64,000 nucleotides of DNA, from the NCBI RefSeq assembly GCF_001894925.1, contig NZ_BCXD01000003.1, forward strand, positions 124,001-188,000, written 5' to 3'. A program made the translations under genes and the position numbers. The notes below the pieces were generated by a model that was not told the origin of the DNA, made no database searches, and was given only the letters and a program-made list of their open reading frames with translations. This stretch comes from Rhodococcus rhodnii NBRC 100604. Lineage in GTDB: Bacteria; Actinomycetota; Actinomycetes; Mycobacteriales; Mycobacteriaceae. Each line of letters starts with the position of its first letter. Within the stretch, counting starts at the first letter, position 1. Below are positions 42,508 to 50,440 of this stretch, in pieces.

Positions 42508-43277
42508 CGGATACGCCCGCGAGCGCGACGGCGCGCGTCTTCCGCCTCCTCGACTACATCGCGGACGGCGGGGCGACGGCCAACTTCAGCGAACTCGCAC
42601 GCGAGACCGGGATCAACCGCGTCACGGCGACGCGGCTGCTCGCGGAACTCGAGAGCCTCGACATCGTGACGAAGCGTCCCGGCGGCGGACACCGCCCGGG
42701 CCTGCGGCTGCTCACGCTGTCGGCGCTCACGCTCGGCGGCGAGGACCTCACGTCGGTCGGGCGTCGCGTGCTCGAGTCGCTGAGCAGCGAACTCGGACTC
42801 TCCGCGTATCTCGTGATCCTGGACGGCGGCCACGCGCGGTACCTCCTGCGGTCCATCCCGGATCGTCCGCTCGTCAGCAACATCTCGGTCGGCAGCCGCG
42901 TCCCCGCGCACCTCACGGTGCCGGGGCGCGTCCTGCTCGCCGCACTCGACGACGCCGCGCTGCGGAACGTGCTCGGCGACGAGCCGTTCACCGCCGCGAC
43001 GACTGCGAGCCCCACGACGTACGCCGCCCTCGCTCCCCTGCTCGACGCCGCGCGCTCCGAGCCCGTCACGTGGTCGCAGCAGGGCTACGAACAAGGCATC
43101 GACGCGTGCGCTGCCGCCGTGCCCGGCCCCGGCGGTGTCCCCGTTGCGGCGATCAGCGTCGCCGGCCCGTCCACGCTGTTCCACGAGTCCGATCTGCGCG
43201 ACCGCACGGGCCGCGCGGTGCACTCGGCCGCAGCAGCACTCGCCGCGGTCGTGCGCCCCGGAGAGCCCCCGCTGTAG
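42504..43277 (+). CDS. IclR-family transcriptional regulator
   Basis: The 257-residue protein has an N-terminal winged helix (VFRLLDYIADGGATANFSEL, ARETGINRVTATRLLAELES) and a C-terminal IclR effector domain with GSRVPAHLTVPGRVLLAAL and QQGYEQGIDACAAAVPGPGG. It is translationally coupled to the flavin monooxygenase and is the probable regulator of that gene through the GTTCAT array at 41297-41329. Such pairs commonly respond to the aromatic substrate. The start is GTG 42504. Confidence 0.9.
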   Translation: MTDTPASATARVFRLLDYIADGGATANFSELARETGINRVTATRLLAELESLDIVTKRPGGGHRPGLRLLTLSALTLGGEDLTSVGRRVLESLSSELGLSAYLVILDGGHARYLLRSIPDRPLVSNISVGSRVPAHLTVPGRVLLAALDDAALRNVLGDEPFTAATTASPTTYAALAPLLDAARSEPVTWSQQGYEQGIDACAAAVPGPGGVPVAAISVAGPSTLFHESDLRDRTGRAVHSAAAALAAVVRPGEPPL

Positions 43278-43447
43278 CTGCCTGTCGTGCAGCCGCACGT
43301 GAACGGAGTCGGATTTCTGTTTTTCCTACTGTTCCGTCCTGGCCGGACTATTTCTCACTATCACGCTGCCGAATCTTCCCCCGGACCGATGCCCGGCGCA
43401 TAGGTTGGACACGAACGTGCCGGGTACCCCACGATCGGAGGTTCGTC

Positions 43448-43630
43448 ATGGACTGGGAATCGATCGGAGCAGGCGTCGGCTACGGCGTCGTCGCCATCAC
43501 CGTGATCGTCGTGACGGCCCTCGTCGTCACCCTGTTCGTCGTCTCCATCGGCGGCGACTACCACGGTCCCACCGAGGTCGACCCGTACCGCCGCGACGAC
43601 GACCCCCGACTCCCCCGCATCGACGAGTGA
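43448..43630 (+). CDS. Small single-helix membrane protein
   Basis: The 60-residue product has a short N-terminus (MDWESIGAGVGYG), one long membrane helix (VVAITVIVVTALVVTLFVVS) and an acidic tail with DYHGPTEVDPYRRDDDPRLP. Codon usage fits the genome. A GGAGGTTC site precedes ATG 43448. It lies 62 bp before ndh and may be part of its transcript. The 170-bp gap upstream is relatively AT-rich (T-tracts at 43318-43328) and probably holds the promoter. No family is recognised. Confidence 0.65.
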   Translation: MDWESIGAGVGYGVVAITVIVVTALVVTLFVVSIGGDYHGPTEVDPYRRDDDPRLPRIDE

Positions 43631-43691
43631 GCCGGCACGGCGTCCCGAGCCGGCCATCGCACGAGAGCATCCCACCGACCGAGGAGCCTTC

Positions 43692-45128
43692 ATGACCGCC
43701 GAGTTGCACGGGAACGAGCCGAGTGGGGACGAGCCGCAGCGCAGCGGCACGCAGCCCACGCACCGGCCGCGCGTCGTCGTCGTCGGATCGGGATTCGGCG
43801 GGCTTTTCACGACGCAGGCCCTCGAGAAGGCCGACGTCGACGTCACCATGATCGCCAGGACGACGCACCACCTGTTCCAGCCGCTGCTCTACCAGGTCGC
43901 GACGGGCATCCTCTCGGTCGGCGACATCGCGCCCGCGAACCGTCTCGTGCTGCGCAAGCAGAAGAACGCGACCGTCCTGCTCGGCGACGTCACGAACATC
44001 GACGTCACGGCCCGCACCGTCACCTCGAACGTGCTGGGCCGCGAGACCGTGACGCCGTACGACTGGCTCGTCGTCGCGGCAGGATCGGGGCAGTCGTACT
44101 TCGGCAACGACCAGTTCGCCGAGTTCGCTCCCGGTATGAAGACCATCGACGACGCCCTCGAACTGCGTGGCCGCATTCTCGGCGCGTTCGAGCTCGCCGA
44201 ACTCACCACCGACCCGGACGAGCGCCGACGGCTGCTCACGTTCGTGGTGGTCGGTGCCGGACCGACGGGCGTCGAGCTCGCCGGGCAGATCGCCGAGCTC
44301 GCACACCGGACACTGCGCGGCGCGTTCCGGCATATCGACCCGCGCGAGGCGCACGTGATCGTCCTCGACGGCGCCGATGCCGTCCTGCCTGTGTACGGCG
44401 GAAAGCTCAGCCGCACCGCGCGATCCGACCTCGAGAAGCTCGGGATCGAGGTCCAGCTCGGGGCGCTCGTCGTCGACGTCGACAGCACGGGACTCGTCGT
44501 GAAGGACAAGGACGGGACGGAGCGCCGGATCGAGGCACGGACCAAGGTGTGGTCGGCGGGCGTGCAGGCGAGCCCGCTCGGCCGCGTCATCGCCGACCAG
44601 ACCGACGCCGAGGTCGACCGCGCGGGCCGGCTGCTCGTGAACCCGGACCTCACCGTGCCCGGTCACCCCGAGGTCTTCGTCGTCGGCGACATGATGTCGC
44701 TCGACAAGCTCCCCGGTCTCGCGCAGGTGGCGATGCAGGGCGGCCGCTACGCCGCGAAGCAGATCGTCGCGGGCACGCGCGGCGAATCACCCGCAGCGCG
44801 ACCGCCGTTCAAGTACTTCGACAAGGGCAGCATGGCGACGATCTCGCGGTTCAACGCCGTCGCACAGGTCGGCAAGCTCGAGATCACCGGGTTCATCGGC
44901 TGGATCGCGTGGCTGTTCATCCACCTGATGTACCTCGTCGGCTTCCGCAATCGGCTGTCGACGCTCATCTCGTGGACGGTGACCTTCCTCGGCCGCAGCC
45001 GCGCGCAGATGGCGTCGACGGAGCAGCAGGTGTTCGCGAGACTCGCGATCGACAGAGCGGCGCGCGACTCGCAGAATCTCGACGCTGAATCACATGCGCA
45101 GGACGGTAGGCCACGCGCAGCCGGCTGA
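43692..45128 (+). CDS. ndh: Type II NADH dehydrogenase
   Basis: The 478-residue single-subunit NADH:menaquinone oxidoreductase feeds the respiratory chain without proton pumping. It has the FAD motif VVVVGSGFGGLFTTQALEKA, the family signature HHLFQPLLYQVATGILSVGD, the NADH motif FVVVGAGPTGVELAGQIAEL and a late FAD site VFVVGDMMSLDKLPGLAQVA. The amphipathic C-terminus (ITGFIGWIAWLFIHLMYLVG) anchors it to the membrane. ATG 43692 follows GAGGAG. The first 25 residues are a variable extension. Confidence 0.95.
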   Translation: MTAELHGNEPSGDEPQRSGTQPTHRPRVVVVGSGFGGLFTTQALEKADVDVTMIARTTHHLFQPLLYQVATGILSVGDIAPANRLVLRKQKNATVLLGDVTNIDVTARTVTSNVLGRETVTPYDWLVVAAGSGQSYFGNDQFAEFAPGMKTIDDALELRGRILGAFELAELTTDPDERRRLLTFVVVGAGPTGVELAGQIAELAHRTLRGAFRHIDPREAHVIVLDGADAVLPVYGGKLSRTARSDLEKLGIEVQLGALVVDVDSTGLVVKDKDGTERRIEARTKVWSAGVQASPLGRVIADQTDAEVDRAGRLLVNPDLTVPGHPEVFVVGDMMSLDKLPGLAQVAMQGGRYAAKQIVAGTRGESPAARPPFKYFDKGSMATISRFNAVAQVGKLEITGFIGWIAWLFIHLMYLVGFRNRLSTLISWTVTFLGRSRAQMASTEQQVFARLAIDRAARDSQNLDAESHAQDGRPRAAG

Positions 45129-45138
45129 GCCGAGGCCG

Positions 45139-45606
45139 TCAGCTGTTGCCGAGGGCGGCCGTGTCGACGATGTTCGCGAGCCGAACCTGTCCCTTCGCGA
45201 CCAGCCGCTCGGTCTCGTCGGTGATGCGCACCTCCCACAGCTGCTGGCTGCGTCCGCGATGGATCGGCAGCCCCTCGGCGACGAGCCGTCCTTCACGGAC
45301 TGCGCGCAGGAAGTCGGTGTTGTTGTTGACGCCGACGACGTGCCCCTTGCCCGCGAACCACACCGAACCGGCGACGCTCGCGACCGATTCGACGACCGAG
45401 CAGTAGACACCGCCGTGCTGGATTCCCGCCGGCTGATGGAGGGTGGGAACGACCTCCCACGTTGCGCGCACGCGGTCGGGCGTCACCTCGAGGTACTCGA
45501 GGCCGATCGCGGCGTCGAAGCCGCGCCCCAGCCGGCCCATGTGCTCGGCGATCTCGTCCTGGCTCGGCGCCGCGGAATCGCGCGTGTCACCTCGGGTCTC
45601 GGCCAT
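45139..45606 (-). CDS. PaaI-family hotdog thioesterase
   Basis: The 155-residue protein has the hotdog signature PAGIQHGGVYCSVVESVASV, preceded by LEVTPDRVRATWEV and followed by GVNNNTDFLRAVREGRLVAE and the closing LVAKGQVRLAN. It should hydrolyse an aromatic or medium-chain acyl-CoA. ATG 45606 gives a 25-residue polar lead. Its stop lies 11 bp from the convergent ndh stop. The promoter is probably in the 125 bp before the terminator at 45733. Confidence 0.9.
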   Translation of the reverse strand: MAETRGDTRDSAAPSQDEIAEHMGRLGRGFDAAIGLEYLEVTPDRVRATWEVVPTLHQPAGIQHGGVYCSVVESVASVAGSVWFAGKGHVVGVNNNTDFLRAVREGRLVAEGLPIHRGRSQQLWEVRITDETERLVAKGQVRLANIVDTAALGNS

Positions 45607-45732
45607 CGTTCACCGTTCCTTCCCTGGGCCCCGTGATGGCGGCATCTGGACGTGCTGTGTACTCCGTCGTTACTACACCACCGCGCTTGCGCCTCGGCGT
45701 CTCCCCCGTGCCCGTGTGGGGCGGAGACGAGA

Positions 45733-45768
45733 GTGGGCCCCCACGACGCGCGTGTCGTGGGGGCCCAC
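45733..45768. terminator. Strong hairpin terminator
   Basis: A perfect 15-bp stem (GTGGGCCCCCACGAC and complement) encloses a GCGCGT loop. It lies 127 bp downstream of the iron-related gene's stop at 45895 (minus strand) and ends that transcript before the thioesterase gene. Confidence 0.85.
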
Positions 45769-45865
45769 CGGGCATGGACCGGGAGTCGCTGCAGCCCTCA
45801 GGACTCCGTGTGGCCGGTCCGGACGATCGTGTCGCCTGACGTGTGACGAACAACCGAGATCGACT

Positions 45866-45884
45866 ATAGGCAAGGCTTGCCTAA
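45866..45884. promoter_or_regulatory. IdeR/DtxR-like iron box, unusual position
   Basis: ATAGGCAAGGCTTGCCTAA matches 14 of 19 positions of the consensus TTAGGTTAGGCTAACCTAA and is strongly palindromic. It lies just after the stop of the minus-strand iron gene and before a terminator, where no gene start is evident. Confidence 0.75.
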
Positions 45885-45894
45885 CTATCAAGAG

Positions 45895-46680
45895 CTACAC
45901 GAATGCCGTGCGCTCGCGCCGCAGGCTCAGCGATGCGCGGCGTGCACGCCCCCCGCTGCGCCGCGACGTCCGATACGGATGCACGCGTCGGCGCACCGGG
46001 ACGCCCGCTGCCGTGAACGCGTCGAGCAGCAACTGGCCGCGGCGGTGCCCGGTCGACTCCCCTCCCCCGGCGAGCAACGGCACGCAGCCGGCCGCACCGA
46101 GGATCGACTGGCCCACCGAGCTCCAGAAGCGCGCGGGATCGACGGGCGCACAGGCCGTCACGGCCGTGAGCGTGGCGGTGAGCGACGACAGGCACCGATG
46201 CGCCGTCCACACCGCGAGCGCACGCTCGCACGGCAGGGTGACCGTTCCCGGCATGCCCGCGGCCGGGTCGTCGGGCAGCACCCGCACGACCTCGTCGAGC
46301 ACGCCCGCCCAGTCGGCACCCTCGTCGTTGTCCATGTGGATCCACAGGTTCTCGACGCCCGGATCCCACGCGCGGCCCTCGAGGACGATCAGTGCGGCGA
46401 CCCGGCCCACGACGGCGTGGATGAGCGAGTCCGCGACCTGCAGCGCCGCCGCCTCCGGATCGGGCAGATCGAGCAGCACGCGCCGGTACATGCGGCCGAC
46501 GCGGTCGTTGCCGGGAGCGTCCGCGAGCGCCCACCATCGCCGTTTCCCCTCGTCCATCATCGCCGCGACCGCGTACATGCGCGGGTACTCGGGGTTGAGA
46601 TCGCGCAGTCGATCGCGGGACGACTCGAGCGGCGACGCGAAGGCGGCGAGCGAGGTGGGAGCGACGAGCATCGTGGTCAC
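45895..46680 (-). CDS. FhuF / IucA-IucC C-terminal-like iron protein
   Basis: The 261-residue cytoplasmic protein resembles the ferric-reductase-like domain found in FhuF and at the C-terminus of IucA/IucC proteins: RMYRRVLLDLPDPEAAALQV, RVAALIVLEGRAWDPGVENL and WIHMDNDEGADWAGVLDEV. The C-terminal C-C-x10-C-x2-C cluster that carries the 2Fe-2S centre in FhuF is not seen; the end is basic instead (VRRRVHPYRTSRRSGGRARR). IdeR-like boxes flank it, and a siderophore importer is divergent, so a role in iron release or handling is likely. The start is GTG 46680, or ATG 46671. Confidence 0.65.
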   Translation of the reverse strand: MTTMLVAPTSLAAFASPLESSRDRLRDLNPEYPRMYAVAAMMDEGKRRWWALADAPGNDRVGRMYRRVLLDLPDPEAAALQVADSLIHAVVGRVAALIVLEGRAWDPGVENLWIHMDNDEGADWAGVLDEVVRVLPDDPAAGMPGTVTLPCERALAVWTAHRCLSSLTATLTAVTACAPVDPARFWSSVGQSILGAAGCVPLLAGGGESTGHRRGQLLLDAFTAAGVPVRRRVHPYRTSRRSGGRARRASLSLRRERTAFV

Positions 46681-46802
46681 GAGGCACTCCGTTCACTGGT
46701 TCTCGAAAAGCGGTCAGGGGCTCGAAAGCGCTGCCGCCGCGGCCGTTCGGGTGGACACCCGGCATGCGGCACGCGGCGATCGCGTCTCGATGTGAACGAA
46801 GC

Positions 46803-46821
46803 TTAGGCTAGCCTCACAACA
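46803..46821. promoter_or_regulatory. IdeR/DtxR-like iron box 1 of the divergent promoter
   Basis: TTAGGCTAGCCTCACAACA matches 13 of 19 positions of the IdeR consensus, with the left half and centre best conserved. It lies 123 bp upstream of the minus-strand FhuF-like gene. Confidence 0.7.
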
Positions 46822-46881
46822 ATTGAACACCGGCCCGTGCGGTGATTCACGTCACGGCAGGACCCGCACCGGCGGACTGGG

Positions 46882-46900
46882 TAAGGTTTCCGTAACCTAA
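46882..46900. promoter_or_regulatory. IdeR/DtxR-like iron box 2 of the divergent promoter
   Basis: TAAGGTTTCCGTAACCTAA matches 14 of 19 consensus positions, and its right half GTAACCTAA is close to ideal. It lies 57 bp upstream of the plus-strand siderophore transporter operon and should repress it under iron sufficiency. Confidence 0.8.
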
Positions 46901-46956
46901 GCATCGAGTGAACCGGCAGTCCCCGAGGAGCACGACATCTTGTCCGAGAGCACCAC

Positions 46957-48423
46957 GTGACCGCGCACGGCCTCGCCGACGGCTCGACCAGCCGTCTCTC
47001 CGAGCGCCGCGCCGGATACGACGACATCCCCGAGGGCCCCGCCCCCATGCGGTCGCGCGCGCTCGCCTGGACCGTCGACGCCGGACTCACCGCAGCACCC
47101 GTCGTCCTCGGATGGCTCGTGGTGGACTCGCTGCGTGACGCCAACGGCGGCGGCCAGGCCGACCGCTGGATCTTCGGCGCCGTCGCCCTCGTAACGGCCG
47201 TCGCCCTCGCGGTCTGGAATCTCGGGCTGCGCGTCGGCGGCACCGGGCAGAGCACCGGAATGCGGTGGGCGGGGGTCCTCGCCCGCGACACCGGCACCCT
47301 TGGGCCGATCGGCCGCGACCGGGCTCTGCTGCGCGCGCTGCGCCGCGACGGAATCGAGGTCGTGCGGGAGAAGACCGCGCGCGCCGAGGGATTCACGCCC
47401 CACGAGCCCGACGGCGCACCCGCCGCGGTGCGGCGCCGACGCCTCCTCGGCCTACTCGCGCTCCTCGCGATTCTCGTGTTCGCCGTCGTCGCGAGCGTCG
47501 CTATCGGTGCGCGTCCGCTGACCATCGCCGAGGTCGCACACGGCGTGTTCGCCGCGGACGGGTCGCAGACCGACGTCATCGTGCAGACGCTGCGCGGACC
47601 GCGCACGCTCCTCGCGCTCGTCGTCGGCGCCGCGCTCGGCGTCGCGGGTGCGCTCATCCAGGGCTTCACACGCAACCCGCTCGCGGACGCCGGTCTGCTC
47701 GGCCTCAACGCAGGTGCGGCGTTCCTCGTCGTGCTGTCGATGTACCTGTTCTCGTTCACCGCACCGAGCCAGTACCTGTGGTTCGCGTTCGCGGGTGCGT
47801 TCTTCGCGAGCATCGTCGTGTTCGGACTGTCCTCGATCGGAGGTGGCGGCGGCAGCCCGCTCGGCCTGGCCCTCGCCGGGGCCGCCGTCGCCTTCTCGCT
47901 GCAGGCGCTCACCCAGGCGATCATCGTGCTCGACCAGAACAGCCTCGACTCCTACCGTTTCTGGGTCGTCGGCTCGGTCGCCGGCCGCGGCCTCGACATC
48001 TTCTGGACCGTTCTTCCGTTCATCGTCGTCGGCCTTCTGCTCGCGCTCGCGGGAACGCCGGGGCTGAACCTGCTCGGCCTCGGCGACGACGTCGCCCGCT
48101 CGCTCGGCTCGAACATCGTCTTCAGCCGCATCGTCGGGGTCGTCGCGATCACCCTGCTCACGGGCGCGGCCACGGCGGCGTGCGGACCGATCGCGTTCAT
48201 CGGCCTCGTCGTCCCGCACATCGCCCGCGCGATCACCGGGCCCGACTACCGGTGGCTCGTCCCCTACTCGGCGCTGCTGGGCTCCGCGCTGTTGCTCGTC
48301 GCCGACGTCCTCGGCCGCGTTCTCGTCCGGCCCGGTGAACTCCAGGTCGGCATCGTGCTCGCCCTGATCGGCGGCCCCTTCTTCGTCGCGCTGGTGCGGC
48401 GCCGGAAGCTGGTGTCGCTGTGA
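46957..48423 (+). CDS. RDD-like domain fused to a FecCD siderophore permease
   Basis: The 488-residue protein has two parts. Residues 30-150 look like an RDD domain with two helices (RSRALAWTVDAGLTAAPVVL and IFGAVALVTAVALAVWNLGL) and LRVGGTGQSTGMRWAGVLAR. From about 158, after RRRRLLGL, comes a full FecCD permease with LRGPRTLLALVVGAALGVAG, ALIQGFTRNPLADAGLLGLN, the EAA-like loop LNLLGLGDDVARSLG and FIGLVVPHIARAITGPDYRW. FecCD permeases of ferric-siderophore importers are usually about 330-350 residues. The start is GTG 46957. The second permease gene overlaps by 4 bp. Confidence 0.88.
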   Translation: MTAHGLADGSTSRLSERRAGYDDIPEGPAPMRSRALAWTVDAGLTAAPVVLGWLVVDSLRDANGGGQADRWIFGAVALVTAVALAVWNLGLRVGGTGQSTGMRWAGVLARDTGTLGPIGRDRALLRALRRDGIEVVREKTARAEGFTPHEPDGAPAAVRRRRLLGLLALLAILVFAVVASVAIGARPLTIAEVAHGVFAADGSQTDVIVQTLRGPRTLLALVVGAALGVAGALIQGFTRNPLADAGLLGLNAGAAFLVVLSMYLFSFTAPSQYLWFAFAGAFFASIVVFGLSSIGGGGGSPLGLALAGAAVAFSLQALTQAIIVLDQNSLDSYRFWVVGSVAGRGLDIFWTVLPFIVVGLLLALAGTPGLNLLGLGDDVARSLGSNIVFSRIVGVVAITLLTGAATAACGPIAFIGLVVPHIARAITGPDYRWLVPYSALLGSALLLVADVLGRVLVRPGELQVGIVLALIGGPFFVALVRRRKLVSL

Positions 48424-49553
48424 CGACGACACCGAACACGACCATCGGCGCAGGCGCCACGACGCATGGCGCCGCACTGCCCGCGCCGGGCGGGCACACG
48501 CGGCTCCCCCGGCGGGCGCTGCGCGTCGGCCCGCTCTCGGTCGTGCTGCGGCCGCTCGCGATCGGCGTCAACCTCGCGCTGCTCGCCGCGCTCGTCGTCC
48601 TGTTCTGCCTCGAGATCGGACTCGGCGACTATCCGATGTCGATCCCCGAGGTCCTCGCCGTCCTCGCGGGCGGGGGAACCCGGGCGCAGCAGTTCATCGT
48701 GCACGACCTGCGGTTGCCGCGTGCGCTCACGGCGCTGCTCATCGGCGTCGCGCTCGCGATCGCGGGTGCGCTCACCCAGTCGGTCTCGCGCAATCCGCTC
48801 GCCAGCCCGGACATTCTCGGCATCACCGCCGGTGCGAGCGCCGCTGCGGTCGCGCTGCTCGTCCTCGGTGGCGGCGGCGCCTTCGTCGGTGCCCTCGCGA
48901 TGCTCGGCCTCCCCCTCGCCGCACTCGCCGGTGCCCTCGCGACGGGCGCCGCGATCTATCTGCTCTCGTGGCGCCGCGGCGTCGAGGGCTATCGCTTGAT
49001 CCTCGTCGGTATCGGGATCAACGCGATGCTCGTGGCCGTCACCGGCTGGGTCATGGTCTCGGGCGACATCAACGACGTCTCCCGCGCGCAGGTGTGGCTC
49101 AACGGCTCCGTCGCGAGCGCGAACTGGTCGGCGGTGTGGCCGCTCGCCGTGGCGGTCGCCGTGCTCGGCGCGATCGCCCTCGCCGGCACCTTCACGCTCG
49201 GCGTCCTCCGGCTCGGCGACGAGAACGCCGCGTCGCTCGGCATCCGGCTCCAGGCCGCGCAGGGCGCGATGCTCCTCGTCGCCGTCGTGCTTGCCGCCGT
49301 CGCGACCGCGGCGGCCGGGCCCGTCGGATTCGTCGCGCTCGCCGCCCCGCAGATCGCCGTCCGGCTCACCCGCGCGTCGGGGCCGCCCGTCGTCGCGTCC
49401 GCCCTCACCGGCGCGGTCCTCGTCGTGGGCGCCGACCTGATCGCGCGCACCGTGCTGCCGGTCGAGTTGCCCGTCGGCATCGTGACGTCCGCCCTCGGCG
49501 GCCCGTTCCTGCTCTATCTCCTCGTCCGCAACAATCGAAAGGTGACGGCATGA
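48420..49553 (+). CDS. FecCD-family siderophore ABC transporter permease
   Basis: The 377-residue membrane protein is the second permease of the importer. It has RLPRALTALLIGVALAIAGA, LTQSVSRNPLASPDILGITA, NDVSRAQVWLNGSVASANW and GFVALAAPQIAVRLTRASGP, all typical of FecCD/FepG. The first 55 residues are a polar extension (Thr/Pro-rich), longer than usual. It is coupled at both ends: its GTG overlaps the first permease stop and the ATPase ATG overlaps its own stop. No substrate-binding lipoprotein is encoded here. Confidence 0.93.
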   Translation: MTTTPNTTIGAGATTHGAALPAPGGHTRLPRRALRVGPLSVVLRPLAIGVNLALLAALVVLFCLEIGLGDYPMSIPEVLAVLAGGGTRAQQFIVHDLRLPRALTALLIGVALAIAGALTQSVSRNPLASPDILGITAGASAAAVALLVLGGGGAFVGALAMLGLPLAALAGALATGAAIYLLSWRRGVEGYRLILVGIGINAMLVAVTGWVMVSGDINDVSRAQVWLNGSVASANWSAVWPLAVAVAVLGAIALAGTFTLGVLRLGDENAASLGIRLQAAQGAMLLVAVVLAAVATAAAGPVGFVALAAPQIAVRLTRASGPPVVASALTGAVLVVGADLIARTVLPVELPVGIVTSALGGPFLLYLLVRNNRKVTA

Positions 49554-50440
49554 GTGCACCCACACGGCCGGACGCAGAAGTCTCCAGCGCGCACACCCTG
49601 CGCGCCGACGCCCTGCGACTCGGTTACGGCGACCGCGTCGTCATCGACCGGCTCGATCTCACGGTGCGGACCGGCGTCGTCACCACGATCATCGGCCCCA
49701 ACGGCTGCGGCAAGTCGACCCTGCTGCGCGCACTCGGCCGGCTCTCGAAGCCGCGCTCGGGGTCGGTCCTGCTCGACGGCAAGGCGATCGGGACGATGAA
49801 GACCAAGGAGGTCGCGCGCGTCCTCGGAATGCTGCCGCAGGCGCCGATCGCGCCCGACGGCATCCTCGTCGCCGACCTCGTGGCACGCGGGCGCCACCCG
49901 CACCAGTCGTGGCTGCGGCAGTGGTCGTCCGACGACGAGACCGAGGTGACGGCGGCGCTCGAGCTCACCGGCATCGCCGACCTCGCGGACCGCCGTGTCG
50001 ACGAGCTCTCCGGCGGGCAGCGGCAGCGCGCGTGGATCTCGATGGCGCTCGCGCAGGGCACCGACATCCTGCTTCTCGACGAGCCGACGACGTACCTGGA
50101 TCTCGCGCACTCGATGGAGGTCCTCGACCTCGTCGACCGGCTCCACGAGGAGTACGGCCGCACCGTCGTCATGGTGCTGCACGATCTCAATCTCGCGGTC
50201 CGCTACAGCGACGAACTCGTCGTCATGAAGGAGGGCGCGATCGTCGCGTCGGGTCCGCCGTCCGAGGTCGTCACCGCGGAACTGCTCCGCGACGTCTTCG
50301 GCCTGGAGGCGACCGTGATCGACGATCCGGTGTCCGACCGCCCGCTCGTCGTCCCCGTCGGGACGCGGCACGTCTACGGCTCGGTCGGCGGACCCGTCCG
50401 GTCAGCGCCTGCCACCGACGACCGACCTCACCAGCCGTAG
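49550..50440 (+). CDS. Siderophore ABC transporter ATP-binding protein (FepC-like)
   Basis: The 296-residue ATPase has Walker A IIGPNGCGKSTLLRAL, the Q-loop MLPQAPIAPDG, signature LSGGQRQRAWISMALAQ, Walker B ILLLDEPTTYLD and the switch HDLNLAVRY. These are typical of the FepC/FhuC group that powers ferric-siderophore uptake. ATG 49550 overlaps the permease stop. The last 13 codons overlap the convergent DUF2156 gene by 39 bp. The operon is preceded by an IdeR-like box. Confidence 0.95.
   Translation: MSAPTRPDAEVSSAHTLRADALRLGYGDRVVIDRLDLTVRTGVVTTIIGPNGCGKSTLLRALGRLSKPRSGSVLLDGKAIGTMKTKEVARVLGMLPQAPIAPDGILVADLVARGRHPHQSWLRQWSSDDETEVTAALELTGIADLADRRVDELSGGQRQRAWISMALAQGTDILLLDEPTTYLDLAHSMEVLDLVDRLHEEYGRTVVMVLHDLNLAVRYSDELVVMKEGAIVASGPPSEVVTAELLRDVFGLEATVIDDPVSDRPLVVPVGTRHVYGSVGGPVRSAPATDDRPHQP

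Noticed and set aside
45673-45891. Small minus-strand gene under the 45866 iron box
   Set aside because: The frame is Arg/Pro-rich, spans the terminator hairpin and has no credible start or ribosome site.
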